From: Rhodamnia argentea
Taxonomy: Eukaryota; Streptophyta; Magnoliopsida; Myrtales; Myrtaceae
Reading direction: 5' to 3'
Length of the DNA: 64,000 bases
Assembly: GCF_020921035.1 (NCBI RefSeq)
Contig: NC_063151.1
Location: 1,426,001-1,490,000 of the forward strand
In this document: piece by piece, positions 34,157 to 46,569 of the stretch
Layout of the letters: every line of letters begins with the position of its first letter
Numbering within the stretch: the first letter of the stretch is position 1
Made by a program: the position numbers and the translations under genes
Notes under the pieces: model-generated
The model's input: the letters and a program-made list of their open reading frames with translations, nothing else
Database searches by the model: none
Told to the model about the DNA's origin: nothing

Positions 34157-34513
34157 GTGCCCTTAAGATAAATATAGACGAACCTTACGGACTTGGAACT
34201 ACTGATGGCTCAATCGCTTGCGTCCGTCGCGATTCCGCTGGGAGGTTGACGAACGGAGTTGGTGCAATCAGTGGCGTCGTCGTTCGTGACGGTGGCAGGA
34301 GCCCTTTGCCCTTTTAAAAGCCCTAATTCACTTATCATCATCCTCAAAAAGACACGAAGCCCTGGTTCTCGAGTCCGACAGCAGCTTAGCCTTGGTTAAT
34401 GCCTTGGGATTGAGTTCCCAAAATCCACGGGAGAAAATCTTCACCTCTGAATCGGATCTTGTCCCCTCCCCAAACCCTTGGGGAGCTTTTATGTACCGAA
34501 GGACATATATCAT
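34157..34513 (+). pseudogene. Decayed RNase H-like (RVT_3) fragment from a retroelement
   Basis: Frame 1 reads ALKINIDEPYGLG and then RRDSAGRL and GVVVRDGG before a TAA. After a frame change the downstream text reads EALVLESDSSLALVNALG. These correspond to the first catalytic Asp (in the N-[VI]-D motif) and the later ESDS block of the plant RNase H-like RVT_3 domain found at the ends of LINE polyproteins. An in-frame stop and a frame shift separate the halves, and no reverse transcriptase adjoins them, so it is a dead fragment. Confidence 0.55.
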
Positions 34514-36228
34514 ACCCTGCTATCTTTTCTTAGTTAAAATTAAGGTCCCTACCCTAGAGCATTGAACTTCACATTGTTCTTGAGTTTCTTTCTAATTGTC
34601 GCGCTTCGCCGTTGGATTGTATTTTATTAAATGCTTCAAAATGTGAAGGAAATATTAACATAGAGGTGTTGACTTTCTAGGACCATGAGGTGGGCCTGGA
34701 CAAAAGTTCGATGCCCAATCAGTGGGCAGGCTGGGCCTTGTGACCCGGCCCGACCATTATTAATTAAAGGAGATAATGAATAATCGTTAATGATTCTACT
34801 TTAACATATGATATTTGTAGACACTGATAAGATGAAATAAGCCCAAATTTCTAATATAATAGTGAAATACTATAAAACTCACGGGTGCAGCCATGAAAAT
34901 ATATAGGTGAGTCTACGCACTAAACTTTGTATATCGCGAAAGTTTCAAGTGTCTCGAATCTTAATCAAAGCGCTTATTCCACAGTCTTTTCACTGAGATA
35001 AAAACTGCAAGTCAATCTAAATACTAGTCTTTATCTCATTTACAAGATGGCGCTTCGGCAAAGATAAATGTAGTGGCCGATAAGCCATCACGAAATACCC
35101 CTCTGCTCTCTTCCAATTACTAGTAGCACCGTAAATTGTGCAAACCAGGAGTTGCTGCCGGTTAAGGCGCCTCGGATCCTAGATCTTCCAAAATCTTAAG
35201 TTTCGAGTAATTTACGAAATTCAAGATGCCTATAAACTTAAATACCAGACTAGAGTCACCGCCAATCGGTAGAGGTAAACCTAGATGGATTGGAATCATT
35301 GGATCTCAAGTAGTGTAGGGGAAAATCATGCTAACTAATTGCACGAGCAAGGAATTGGTCAAAGACAATCTATATTCGGTGACGTTATCGATCGGCGAAA
35401 CCGTTTTTCCATGTGCAGTGCGTGACTCCATTTATGCGTGCAAGCCTGAATCTGGACCTACATTGGTTCGAACGTTATATACCAACACATTTTGGCCCCA
35501 TTCCTTTTAAATTCTATCGATAATTGGCATGGCACGATACATTCAATTGGACCGACTTAAAATTTAGGCCGAATCGACATTGGACCCACCGACTTATGGA
35601 TCGGATTTTCTTAGCCCGCTTGATTTGGGTTTGACAGTTTTTCCAAGTCCAACTCCATCTCTCGTTTCTTCGCTGATCCCTCCACTCTTCAAGGGGATTA
35701 AGTTTGATGACAAATCGAAGCTCAATAAAACTCCTCTTTTAAGGAATCTATATCGTCTGTATCTAAAGGAAGGACGGTCAATTTAGTGTCCACTCTTGCA
35801 AATTTCACACCTAGTATTGATTATTGATATTACTCAACTAAAAGGCTCAATTTAAACTCTCGTTGGTACCTTTATGTCGTGTTGTCATAACTTCATTAGG
35901 AAGTTGTTGATTCCCTTCAAGTTGTCGGTTGATTGTTAACCAAACTCTGTTTTTATCGACTAAGTCAAATATTTGCTGATAACAACCGAAAGTTGGTCAT
36001 TTGGGTGTCAACAAAAACACTCAAGTCAAAGGATCAATTTTTTTTTTTTTAAAAAAAAAAGCTCAATTTGTTATTAAAGTCGAAATGAAGTTAATCTCGT
36101 CAATTATCAACAAAAAAATTTCTCCATCCAATGCACGTAACATGCGCATCATCTAGATAATATACCCAAGCCATGTAATCTTGTTTCAACGAGCCACCTT
36201 AATCATTATTGATTTCGATATTCAATTA
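34514..36228. other. Intergenic, nothing recognised
   Basis: Short plus-strand frames at 35328-35510 and 35580-35786 have no motif that I know. A phrase near 35882-35935 is shared with about 7285-7335. Confidence 0.4.
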
Positions 36229-36867
36229 GAGTTTGTTTGGTAATGATTCTTATCCAAAAAAGTGATTATGATTATAATCGTATTTTTTTATTATGTTCTC
36301 TAGATGATTTTTAGAGAATCAAAATGCTTTTGGTAATCGCACAAAATTTATGTTCTCGAAATAGAAACGCGTTTGGTAATTACACAAAATTTCTGTGCTA
36401 GACCAAGTGGCGAGAATTCTTTTTTAAAATTTTTAAAATTTTTTGATTTTTTGATTTTTAATTTGCTAATTTCTTGAGTTTTTTTTTAAATTTTAAGCTT
36501 TTTTTTTCATTTTTAAAATTTTTTAATTTCCCCCCTTTTAAATTTTTAATTTTTTTTGGTAAATTTTAAAGATTATTTTTAAAGTTAATTTTAAAAAAAT
36601 TAGTTGTTAGTAAATTTTCAAATCTAATTTTAATTTTTTTTTAATTCGGAAGCCCACGTGGACTTAATCTGTTTAAAAGAACTAAGATTTTGTTCTTTTT
36701 TGTAATTCTCAAAAGTGATTTTTTTTTTTAGAATCAACTTTGCTTTACATCAAAATTGTTTCCGGAAAATCAAAATTGCAATAATTTATTTTATCAAACA
36801 TATTTTTCATCATTTTTTGTTCCGAGAAACGGAATTAGAGAATTAGAATTATTGCCAAACAAGCCCT
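36229..36867. mobile_element. MITE-like element (family 1, copy 2)
   Basis: The left end GAGTTTGTTTGGTAATGATT and the reverse complement of the right end GGGCTTGTTTGGCAATAATT form an imperfect terminal inverted repeat. The interior is very AT-rich and includes the phrase TTACACAAAATTTCTGTG, shared in style with the copies at 1073-2280 and 57205-57332. There is no coding capacity. Confidence 0.6.
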
Positions 36868-39800
36868 TAATTTCTAAAAATATCAGTATACACATCTACA
36901 CAGCGGGCAATGGCTAGTGTAGAATCGAAGTACAGAATTTCTGTCAAACAAAACCAATGGCTCTTTCAAATTTCAAAGGACTATGGTTCGTTACAGGGTC
37001 ATCCGTATCGTCACCCGATTGGTAGTTGGCACTAACTCCTAACCATCAAGCCGGACTTGGAACATTGCAAACTCTCCTGACGTGACCCGAGTCTAATCAT
37101 GTCCCAAACCCAAATTGAAAAAAAAAAAAAACGAAAATGAAACCCAGAAGGATAAATGAAAGATGAGACGTCGACCATGGGCTTGCTTCAAGCAAATCAT
37201 TCACTTACTGAACTAATTATTTAATGTGACGAGTTAAATCGGGGGAACTTTTATTAGTTGTAATCCACTTAGGGAATAATAAAAAGACAAATGTGGAGTT
37301 AGGTGATTGATGTTAATTTCGGAGCAAAGTAGCGAAAGTGGGGACAAGAGACATCAACGAGTCGGGAATGGGGCTGACTTTTTATCTGTTTAGTCAATTC
37401 GGGAGTGGGGACTCCCCCCCCTCCCTCCTTCCTTTTTAACCAGCGCATGAGATTGAACACGAGGTTCACGACATTGGCTCCTTCCATATGTTTACGTTTA
37501 TCCTACAACATTCATTGATTGTGCCTGTCGAATTAGGTAATAGGGCATATTGGTGGGGACCCGAATACATCTGAAAAGCTGGTTAGTGACGACGGCGATG
37601 CTCCTCTGTTAAGTGCTATAACTTACATGTTTGATGTAATTTTTTTTTTCTTTCCATAGTAATGACAGTTGTCAAAACGAGTGATATTCTTAGAAAAGAT
37701 TTTTGGCCAGTATTTCTCGGTTATAGCGTTTGAATAGGGCTTGGGAAGTTGCTCCATCCACTTGCGCATCCAGCCTTGAATTAGGGTATTGCGAAGGGCG
37801 GGTGCGCACGGGGAGAGAGAAAGAGGATGGGCGGTGCGGTACACGGAGGGGGGCGGTGGGTGATGGGTTTGACCATAGCAGCGAGGATGGTGAGGTGACG
37901 GAGGACGAGGGTCGTCTAATCCTTCCGGCGGGTGAGGGAGACAGAGGGGCACGCCAACGGCTTCGAGGCTCGTGAAACCACGTTGCAAGGATCATAATAG
38001 CAACATAATGGTTAGGAACTTCGATTTTTTCTTCGTAATTTTTGTAGAAACTTATGTAATAAGTCAATACCCGAGCATTTACACAAAAAAAAAAAATGAG
38101 TACTTTGTTAACAAATACTCTGTTTGCACCAAAAAAGTGACCAAATCGTTGATATGAGCACACATGTGACTAAAGTGTGAATACCACCAAGCACTGGATT
38201 CATTGTGGACGACTACAATGATCGATATTATCGTTGACTCGATCGATGTAGTCAACAAAGATATCGATCAATGAGATTTGGTGAACTGTCGGGGCATCAA
38301 GAAAGAAGTTTGGACGCACAAGGAGCACCGAGATTCAAATTGTTGGAGAACAAAGTGACCGAGGTCGGGCAGCACCAAAATCACGTTTTTTAAGAAATAA
38401 TCGTTCAAGACAAAATCACGGCATGGTGAGAGTATGAGTACAAAACTTTCCGAGAAAGAGAAGTATGGATATTGGACAACTGCTCGTAAGCGGTTATGCC
38501 GCAATCACTATAAATACCATCAATCAACTAATGGAGATCCCCACACAAATCAAACAAACGTACTATCTTTTGGTTATCTTTGCTTTCCTGCACTATAATT
38601 TTAGTTGTCAAACTCATGTCGTCGATTGAATTTCAACGTATTTTTTAGTTGTAGTTTCCAAATTTGCCCGTCGGTAAAATTATGGCATGTATCTTTATCA
38701 CGGTATCATGTCGTCAATTAGTTTTCGATGTAACATTTTTGCGATTGATTAAATTTCGGCACAATTTGTTCACGTTCAGTTTTGTTATATTGTATGTATT
38801 TTTCAAGTACTGTCCTCAATTAAATTCCGGCACGATCTACATTTGTACAGTTCCATTTTCATTCAAATTATTGATTTATAAGCTGTGATATTTTCTGTTC
38901 GAAATAACTACAGAATCTTTTTTTCGTATTTCGTTGCTGGAGAAATTTTAGGGAAACACACTTAAAAAAAAATACTTTTTGGAATAATTTGATAATTGCG
39001 ATCGCGGGACCGGCGCAATTGCGGAGAGCGTTTGTCGAGCGATATACAAAACCACCGCGGGGCACGGCCTCACCCGACAACGTCAAAGGATCGCGTCGTA
39101 CGTTAAAAACATGCAAATGGGAGCCGAATCGCGTGGGGACCGTTGGTGTGGGTCCCGGATTCCTAGTCGCGAATCCCCATGAAGTAGGTGGGTGCGGGGG
39201 AATTATTCTCTCGGAACTCGAGCGCGTGCGTAACAGTCGCAGTGGGTTATAGCTGGCATCCAGCTGGCGCTTTTGAACTTTCGTAAAAAGAGCCGCTCTT
39301 ACCGTTACCGTCAGTTAGGCCCGTTAAAAGCACCCCCATCCCGTAACGGACAAAAGGATTTGAAAGAAACGCTCGAGCGTGAGGGCCCCTCACTCCCCGA
39401 CCCGCCCAACGCGCGGCCACTGACCTGCCTACGTGGCCGAACAATGCTTCGCAATTTTCTTTTTCCCGCTGCTTCTTGCCGTGTGTTTGCCTACGTGTCG
39501 CTGCGGGTCCCGTTTCTTTTCTTTTTGTTTTTTGGCGTTTTGTCCGACGTTTATGTGTGCGGTGGAGGACGACAGAGAAGTCCTCAGTGGCCTAATAATT
39601 CATGGGAGAAAAAAGCCAACACGATCTTTGCAATAGAGAAGGTACGATGTGGCGCCCGATTGGATGATCCGGCGTTAACTAAAAGAGATGAAAGTCAAGT
39701 TTTTTTTCCTTTTATGATCAGAGAGATAAAGCTAAGTCGCTCAGTATATTTTGAGCGAATCAGCAAGTCATTGCGACGTTTCTGGTCCAAAACTAAATAA

Positions 39801-40339
39801 AACTGTTTTCGCTTTGAGGAGTTATGCGACGACGTGTTGATTTGCGATTGGCTTTAAATATAAGTTTATCAAATGGCAATTACATCTCAAGAAATCACAT
39901 GCAAAAAGGTAGAAGTTGTTCCCTGCAGATCTTTAGAACATTTTCGGGTGAGTGAAAGGGTGTGTCATCGTTGGGTGATTTGGATGAGAATCATCCTTTA
40001 ATCTCGTGGGTGACGACGCATTGGGGAATCAGACCCCGTTTCGCGATGGACGAGGTTAGATACGGCCGTTGATTATGCGGGCCCCACAAAAATGCGATAG
40101 CTAATGCCGCGTTTGATCAGGTAAGGATTTGAAGTCTCTTCAAGCGAATCTCCTTACTTTTTTTCCTTTGCAACGGGGAGGATCTTCTTTGACACTATCC
40201 ATCCAAGCCGTATTCGCGAAGGGTGATTCGGATTACAATTATCAAGATGACGTCTCGTGGAAAAAGCCGTTAAACCAAATTTTACTCCATCCCTGGTGGA
40301 ATACAAATGAGAAGGGAAAATTGTCAAATTTTTTTTAAA
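36868..40339. other. Long intergenic stretch, no supported gene
   Basis: Frames at 37623-38163, 38868-39252 and 39273-39800 overlap on opposite strands and have no recognisable domains. The GC content rises around 39000-39450, but I find no start-to-stop gene there. I see no repeat worth naming. Confidence 0.4.
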
Positions 40340-40710
40340 ACATAATATAAGCTGATCAATTCAGCCATATACCTTTTATTTGTGTCAATTTAGCCCTAAA
40401 TTTTTTTAGGATTTACCAATTTAGTCCTAAACATTTTAATTGTGTCGATTTGGTTCTGAATCTTCTGAAGTTTTGTCAATTTAATTCTAAATTTTTGGAA
40501 GTTTTGCCTATTGAATCCTAAATTTATATTGGCATGAAGGACTACCTTAACAAATTATGACTAAATTGACATATCGTCAAAATGTTTTAGACTAAATTGA
40601 CATAATTGAAATATTTAAGATTGATTGGAAAATTTTCAAAATATTAGAACTATATTGGCACAATTGAAATGTTTTAAGACCGAACGTATAATAGATATAG
40701 GACTTTTTAG
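40340..40710. repeat. AATTTAGTCC-type tandem-like repeat (locus 2)
   Basis: Successive units such as GTGTCAATTTAGCCCTAAAT, CCAATTTAGTCCTAAACATT and GTCAATTTAATTCTAAATTT follow one another, then switch to the reverse-complement form (GACTAAATTGACATAATTGA) at about 40560-40690. The block is therefore an inverted arrangement of the same roughly 30-bp motif. Confidence 0.6.
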
Positions 40711-41649
40711 ACAATTATCCCCAAATGAGAAAAAGGTCATCGTGTTCAAAAATGCCGGTGCGGGTTTTCTTCATTGTTGGTCTTCGCTTCGTCACCGGAG
40801 TTAAGACTAACGATCTTAAAGGTCATAAAATAACATGCCTTAACAACACCCGTTAAGAATTTGCTGTGATAGCAAACGTTCTGCATTGTCAAACCACTCG
40901 AGAGTCCCACCCCGTCTGGGCAACGTTAGCTGGTGGCGTGTATCCGTTGCTCTAATTGCTGGGGCCACTGTTGTCTGTGGTACGCGCGCCAGCGATTATT
41001 TCCACACCCTACATTGAATGGCTCAGTGCTTCAGTTGCGAAAGTCCAACGCGTGATGTCCGCTGCGTCGTATAATTCCAGGCACGAGAGGCTGACAACCG
41101 TGTCACTCGATCCCTACACACCCCTGACGATGAAGTCTACAGACGAGGCTACGAGCTCTGGTCCGACGAAAAGAAAGTCCTGCGCCAGCAAACTAGCGCA
41201 AAACATTCTTCTCTTCACGTGCAACTTTTCTCTCGCTCATCACCGGCCTGGCTGGCCATCTTTAAAGCAGAGACTTGGGATCGAACTGTGACGACTGACT
41301 ATGGGCGCTCATTGATGGTGCAGAATGTGAAAGCTAGGTGAAGTCACGAGACCTGCGTCGACATAGGACGGTAGCTCACGGTGTTCAGTGAATGCAACTA
41401 ATCCGCTTTGGTGTCCCCGTCACCGGGGCTTAGCTGACTGTATTGAAAAATGGTGAAAAAGGACCTGAATTGGCTTCTAAAGTTGGGATCATGACTAGAA
41501 CCTTGCCTTACTGTTTAGTGATAATTGTGAGTGAGTAGTTATGTTAGTTTCCTTTGGCTTTCAATGGCATCTTATCTTTGTGTAGCTCTTAGTTATAAAC
41601 TAAACTACAAGTAACAAGATCATGTCGTTTATCTCAACAGGGAGCAAGG
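40711..41649. other. Intergenic, one 111-codon frame without motif
   Basis: The plus frame at 40956-41291 shows no domain or signal peptide and has no supporting splice or promoter context, so I leave it uncalled. Confidence 0.4.
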
Positions 41650-41870
41650 CCATCTAATGGGTGAGTCGGTACGGTCCAACCCAAATAGATTTATTTAATC
41701 CATTTTAATCCGTTCGTACACAATACAAATTTAGTGACCATATCCGATCCGGCTCGTACCGAACATATATCTAATACAATCCATTTACTAAAATACTTCC
41801 ACATTTAATCCAACCTATGGAAATCCATATTTACCTAATTAACCCACTTTAAACTCTTCACGTGTAAATG
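41650..41870. repeat. Dispersed repeat of the 'GGGTCGAGTCGG' type (copy 3)
   Basis: CTAATGGGTGAGTCGGTACG, then CACAATACAAATTTAGTGAC, CATATCCGATCCGGCTCGTA and ACTAAAATACTTCCACATTT follow the same order as the copies near 5.7 and 33.5 kb. Confidence 0.5.
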
Positions 41871-44120
41871 TTATTTAGATAAAATCGCTATCTCGACTAG
41901 AAGATGCTAAAGAATTCGCTTTCAACATTGAATAGAATTTTCGATTTTTGTATTGATTCACAATGAATAATAAGAGAAAGTTACTATTTAGCAGTGAATT
42001 TATAAAGCTACAGCAACAAAAAAACGTGGAGGAGTTGAATTTTGAATTATATCGAATGTAAGATATCGAAGAAGATGATTAATGATGACCACGGATTGCA
42101 ATGAAAAGAACGGTTGGATGGTAGAGGATCGTGTCAAGAATCTCAAAAGGCATAATTGTTCATCAATAATTGTACAAAGGTGTTCGGAAGCAATTTGTGG
42201 ATTCAAAATCCACGACTGTTTGTATATATAACTGCTAATGGCGGGAGCATGAAAGCTCAATTGCAACTTTGTGAGACGCTACCAATCAACAACAGAACAT
42301 CTGTTCTCATGCACATTTACTTTCACTTTCACCTACTCTTCCTGCAAATTTACCCTCTCGAATACTTTTAGATTCCCGTATCAATTACCCTTCGCGTAAC
42401 CGTTAAATCGCCACACCCTGGCCTTTAATATCTTTATTTATACTGTCATTCACGTACATGTCCGTAATCAACAAAGAACCTATTTCCACGACATTCATCG
42501 GAATCAATTCCTTTCTTGGCATTCCCGTCGAGCAATGTCGACCTTTACATTTTCGTGAAACATACATATACTACGGGGATGCTTCTTTTTCATGTGTAAT
42601 CGCAGCTTTCATGTCCTAAGTCTGAGGAGGCTTTTGGATCAGATGCACTTCTCTTTTCCTCTATATCTCTATTTCCTTCCTGCGTGCTCGCAACCTGATT
42701 TAATTCTCTTTCAAAGGTTCTGCACCGGTTATTGCCGCGCGCTTCCGTCCTCCACAAATTGGAATCAGACTTAGACCGTACTCCCTCAAATTGTGCAGAG
42801 ACCCATTTGAATGCTATTCGTTATTCCAGTACTAATCCCGCAAGGAAGGGGCAATTGGCCGCAATGAGAAGGCGGAAGACGATTCGAAGGCCGAGTTACT
42901 TCGCCGGAAACCTAGCACGATCAACCTAAAGTCTGAGTCGAAATAAAGGGCAACAAAGCGCATAGGCACCAGAGAGACGGCTGTTCCTTTTGAGCAGGAC
43001 GCTTCTGTTTTCTTTACTTCACGTATTGTAGGGGAAAATAACCCTAAGAAGACATTCCGATGGATGGCCCATAGGCAACGCAGCAGACAAGGAGTGCTGC
43101 TCCTACCGATGCCTTTTGCCTCGTCGAGATGAATCGGTGTCCTTTTGTATTATATGCACGATGGCGTCACCTTCCGCCAACTCACGACTCTCTACGTTCT
43201 TCTTTGCTCCCCCATGGCCATGATGTGTCTCGCTTAACGCAAAAAGCTCGTGGGGACTTTGAATCCTGGAGCATTTGACTAAATTAAACTGGACAACTTT
43301 CAAAAATCTTTAACACATATGATCTCATTGCCTCTTTTTTTTTTTTTTTTTATATCTTTTATAATGAGGGTCTTGTGCGCGAGGAAACATCCTACAACTT
43401 TCCACACCCATGTGTAGAATCACAACCATCCCGATTCTCCCTTCCTTGGACATGCTTTAACGTCAATGATTCGATTTAATTAATATCGAGGCTGTTCCGT
43501 GGTGTGCGTATCAAAAAGATGCAAACTTTTACTTTGCGAAGAAAAAGACTGACGAAAGGCCATAAAAATAATGGCAGAAACCAGAGCATTTCCGTGAGAA
43601 TCCGAAGCATACTAAAATGCTGCAAAAAGCCATGCGAGGCCACTGGCAGGTCCCCCTCTTGGAGCCGGTTTTATTCTCTTTAGGTGATTATGCAAGTTTT
43701 TCTCTAGCAAGAAGCCGCTCGAAAAAGTTAAAAGAGAGTGCCTAAACCCCAATTGCGAATTAAAGGCCAGGGCATGCTTGCAAGGTTTGGATTTGGCTAA
43801 TTGCCATATGACTCCGATTTGCGTTTGCTTAAGTGAAATTTCTGGTAAGGATGACTGAAGATGTCCCTGATTAAAGGCGATTCGAAACTCGAATTTCTCT
43901 CGTCTTTGTGAGTTTTGAAAAACTAGGCTCATACGTATTGATGCTTCTCATTTCAAAACGTTTTGGGTATTCGGCGTGACAATCAGACCACAAAAATCAT
44001 GACCCTATTCACAGAAATTGAAATTGAAAGTGAAAATTCGAGGAAAATGCATAGTTTGTCAAGATGAACAAGAAAATTTGGGGGGCGGGGAGGGGGAGGC
44101 TTTGGGAACGGAGGAGAGTG
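41871..44120. other. Intergenic, no supported gene
   Basis: Scattered frames of 60-106 codons occur on both strands without motifs. A T-run lies near 43338. Nothing else is recognised. Confidence 0.4.
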
Positions 44121-44218
44121 CACGTGCAGCCATGGGAGGGAGTCACGTGAGAGCCAAATTACGAAACGTGCGAGTACGGGCAAGAGGACGGAGTGTTAGG
44201 TGGCGAGGACGGCACGTG
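44121..44218. promoter_or_regulatory. Cluster of three CACGTG G-boxes
   Basis: CACGTG occurs at 44121-44126, 44144-44149 and 44213-44218. This hexamer is the core bound by plant bZIP and bHLH factors, including in ABA and light responses. The nearest gene downstream is the MYB at 46.6 kb, 2.4 kb away, so a link is only inference. Confidence 0.4.
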
Positions 44219-45162
44219 AGAGTGGGCACGACTGATATGTTTATATTTTTGTATGGCTCAGATGAGCCCCTCCCGCCTCCGGCCAGCTGTTTCCCGCGTA
44301 AATAGTGGTACTCTCTGGTCACCTCCATCTCCATCCTTTTGTCTGCTTTCCTCTCCCTTTTTTTTGGGGGAGGTTGCTTTCTTCGCTTTATTTTGTAAAC
44401 TCCGTGCTTGATTACCCACCATTTCTCCCCCGCCCCGCCCCGCCCATTAACTAGTCCTAATCTCGACCCGAACAGGGGCATGAAAACGTAATTAATTCGC
44501 TCGTTAATGGTCGGTGATCGCACTAAGCATTGATGGGGATGAGTTTCTGTGTCATTTGCCATTATGATTAGGCCCACGGCTTGATCACACCCCATGGTCG
44601 CCCTCAATTTCTGCGTCTTATTTCGGGGACAAATGATCTCGAAGATCTCAAAGATTTGGAAGTAGAAAAGAGAGGCGCTTTCGCAACGGTTTGTGGTGGG
44701 TAAGCCATGACAATCGACGTGGGGGATCTCGACCGCTCGCTACCGAACGAGCTTGACATGTCGCGTGAGTGGATCAGAATAGCACCGCCACCGCCACCAC
44801 CTCCATCATCTATATATCTCATATCGTCGTCCTTTTGAAATATAATTGATACGTAATTAGGCGATAAGTAAAATCTAATGAAAATTATGTTGTGATATTT
44901 CTATGAAATTATAATCGAAGTATGATTTTGAAAATCGATGATATATTATTTCATATCTTAAAATCAAATGAGCATATAAAACAAGGGAATGTGTAAAAAC
45001 TAAAGATAGGAAATTGTTTTGAGTTGGGCCAAGCGAAGAAATCTTTTCGGTGGGGGAAAGAATCAAACGACGGAAGGGTGGGGGGATGGGAGGGGGCGCA
45101 GCTTTGCGAGAATACAGATGACAGACGGACAGACGGACAGGTAAGGCGGTTCAGATCTGGGC
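44219..45162. other. Intergenic, nothing recognised
   Basis: Overlapping short frames without motifs, and a (GGT/ACC)n-like run near 44785. No gene is seen. Confidence 0.4.
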
Positions 45163-45182
45163 GGACCGACACGTGTCGGTCC
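45163..45182. promoter_or_regulatory. 20-bp perfect palindrome centred on a G-box
   Basis: GGACCGACACGTGTCGGTCC is its own reverse complement over all 20 bases and centres on CACGTG, an ABRE/G-box core. It lies about 1.4 kb upstream of the MYB ATG. The length of the palindrome suggests a dimer-binding site or a cruciform, but neither is shown. Confidence 0.45.
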
Positions 45183-46153
45183 ACAGATGGCAGTTAGGGG
45201 AGGAGTGTGGGCCGGGGTGACAGGCTGGAGCCGCTGGACGGGCACAGCATAGGCAGAGAGGGCAGAGAGGGCAGAGAGAGTGCTCGATCGATTCGATCGT
45301 CCTCCGATTCTGCTACTCACTTTTGTCGTGTAGCGAGCAACTTCCGTGCGTCCTTTTCTCGATTTTCATTATTTCCTCTCCTTTCTTTTATAATAATTTT
45401 CTTTGAAAGAAACTCAATCAGTCAGGAAGGAAGGAGAGAGAAAATATCATATCATCAAACCCTCGCTCTCTCTCTGCGCTACAAAATGGTGTACAGGCTG
45501 GCTGGGAGGCTCGGTCAAACTGTCATCCATCCGTGATCCTACTTCTCTCCTCCTCCTCCCCCCACCCCCTTTTGTGATCGTTACGCGAGCCCCAACCAAA
45601 ACTCGTTCAATTTCGAAAACAACATTTATTTTATTTTATCCGTCCTTATCTCTATTTAACCTCCCACCCCCACCCCCCCCCCTCTCCCAATTAACTTCCA
45701 AAACGGTCGGTTCTTTCTCGTTCGGTCCGGTCCTGGCTTTGCCCCCCAACGCCTGTGGCTTGTAAAAGCAGAGAGAGAGAGAGAGAGGCGAAATAAATCT
45801 CGATCCCCGTACATGATCGCGATCCTTTCGCAAAGATCAAAGAAATTGAAAAGTTTCAAATCGAGGGTCTTTCGCTGATTCACTCGTTTCTTTAGTAACC
45901 AAACCCAACATCTCAGGTTAATAATTAGTATGGCGTTAAGACGAAAACTCTACGGGGTCGCATGATGTTGGGGGGCATAGACCGACCTTGGAAATGTTTG
46001 AAATGTTTAATAATATCACGGTTAAACATTAATTTGAAGAATTTTAGGGGTATTTTTTCCTTTAAAAAAAAAAAAAAGGATAAAAGGGTATATGGGGATG
46101 GGCGGGGGAGGACGTGTACATGGAGCGTAGCAAAAGTAAATGGGAGCGATAAT

Positions 46154-46192
46154 ACGTGTAAGTCCCAAGGGGGCGGAAAGGCGACGCGTGTC
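46154..46192. promoter_or_regulatory. ABRE-like ACGTGT plus CE3-like ACGCGTGTC
   Basis: ACGTGTA at 46154 and ACGCGTGTC at 46184-46192 lie within 40 bp of each other and about 130-170 bp upstream of the TATA box of the MYB gene. ABRE plus CE3 is a known ABA-response pairing. Genes of this MYB subgroup are often ABA- or stress-induced, so the fit is suggestive. Confidence 0.4.
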
Positions 46193-46324
46193 CCGATGAC
46201 AGCTGTATCGGGAGTAACTGCCCCCCTCTTGCCTGGAAGAATCCCACCTCCCAACGGCTCATATGGACCGGTCACCGCAACCGGCAAAGCCCAGTCATCC
46301 CTATCCCCATCTCTCTCTCCCACA

Positions 46325-46332
46325 TATAAATA
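46325..46332 (+). promoter_or_regulatory. TATA box of the MYB gene
   Basis: TATAAATA lies 245 bp upstream of the MYB ATG, followed by a CT-rich leader, which implies a 5' untranslated region of roughly 200 nt. Confidence 0.6.
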
Positions 46333-46390
46333 CGCCCTCTTCATCTTCCTCTTCTTGTTCTCTCTCAATTCACTGAGAGGCGAGGCGCTG

Positions 46391-46433
46391 CCTCCACCAC
46401 CACCCCCACCCCCACCCCCACCACCACCACCCA
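46391..46433 (+). repeat. C-rich CCACC/CCCCCA tract in the MYB 5' leader
   Basis: Runs of five C separated by single A, with CCA repeats on both sides. The opposite strand has one GGG run and three GGGGG runs in close order, which fits a G-quadruplex pattern; the coding strand could form an i-motif. Confidence 0.6.
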
Positions 46434-46569
46434 CTGTACAAAAAATCTCGCGGCCGTTGTAGCTTCTCTTAATCCAAATCAGCTTTTGTCTTTTTGTTGG
46501 TAGTCGTAGTTTTCTTCGCCTCTAGGTTTTATTCGGTATATTTTGTCAATCGAGCATCGAGGGTCGGCC

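Noticed and set aside
37690..38163. Pro/Ser-rich minus frames of 121-157 codons
   Set aside because: Two frames overlap each other and a plus frame; the composition is low-complexity and there is no motif.
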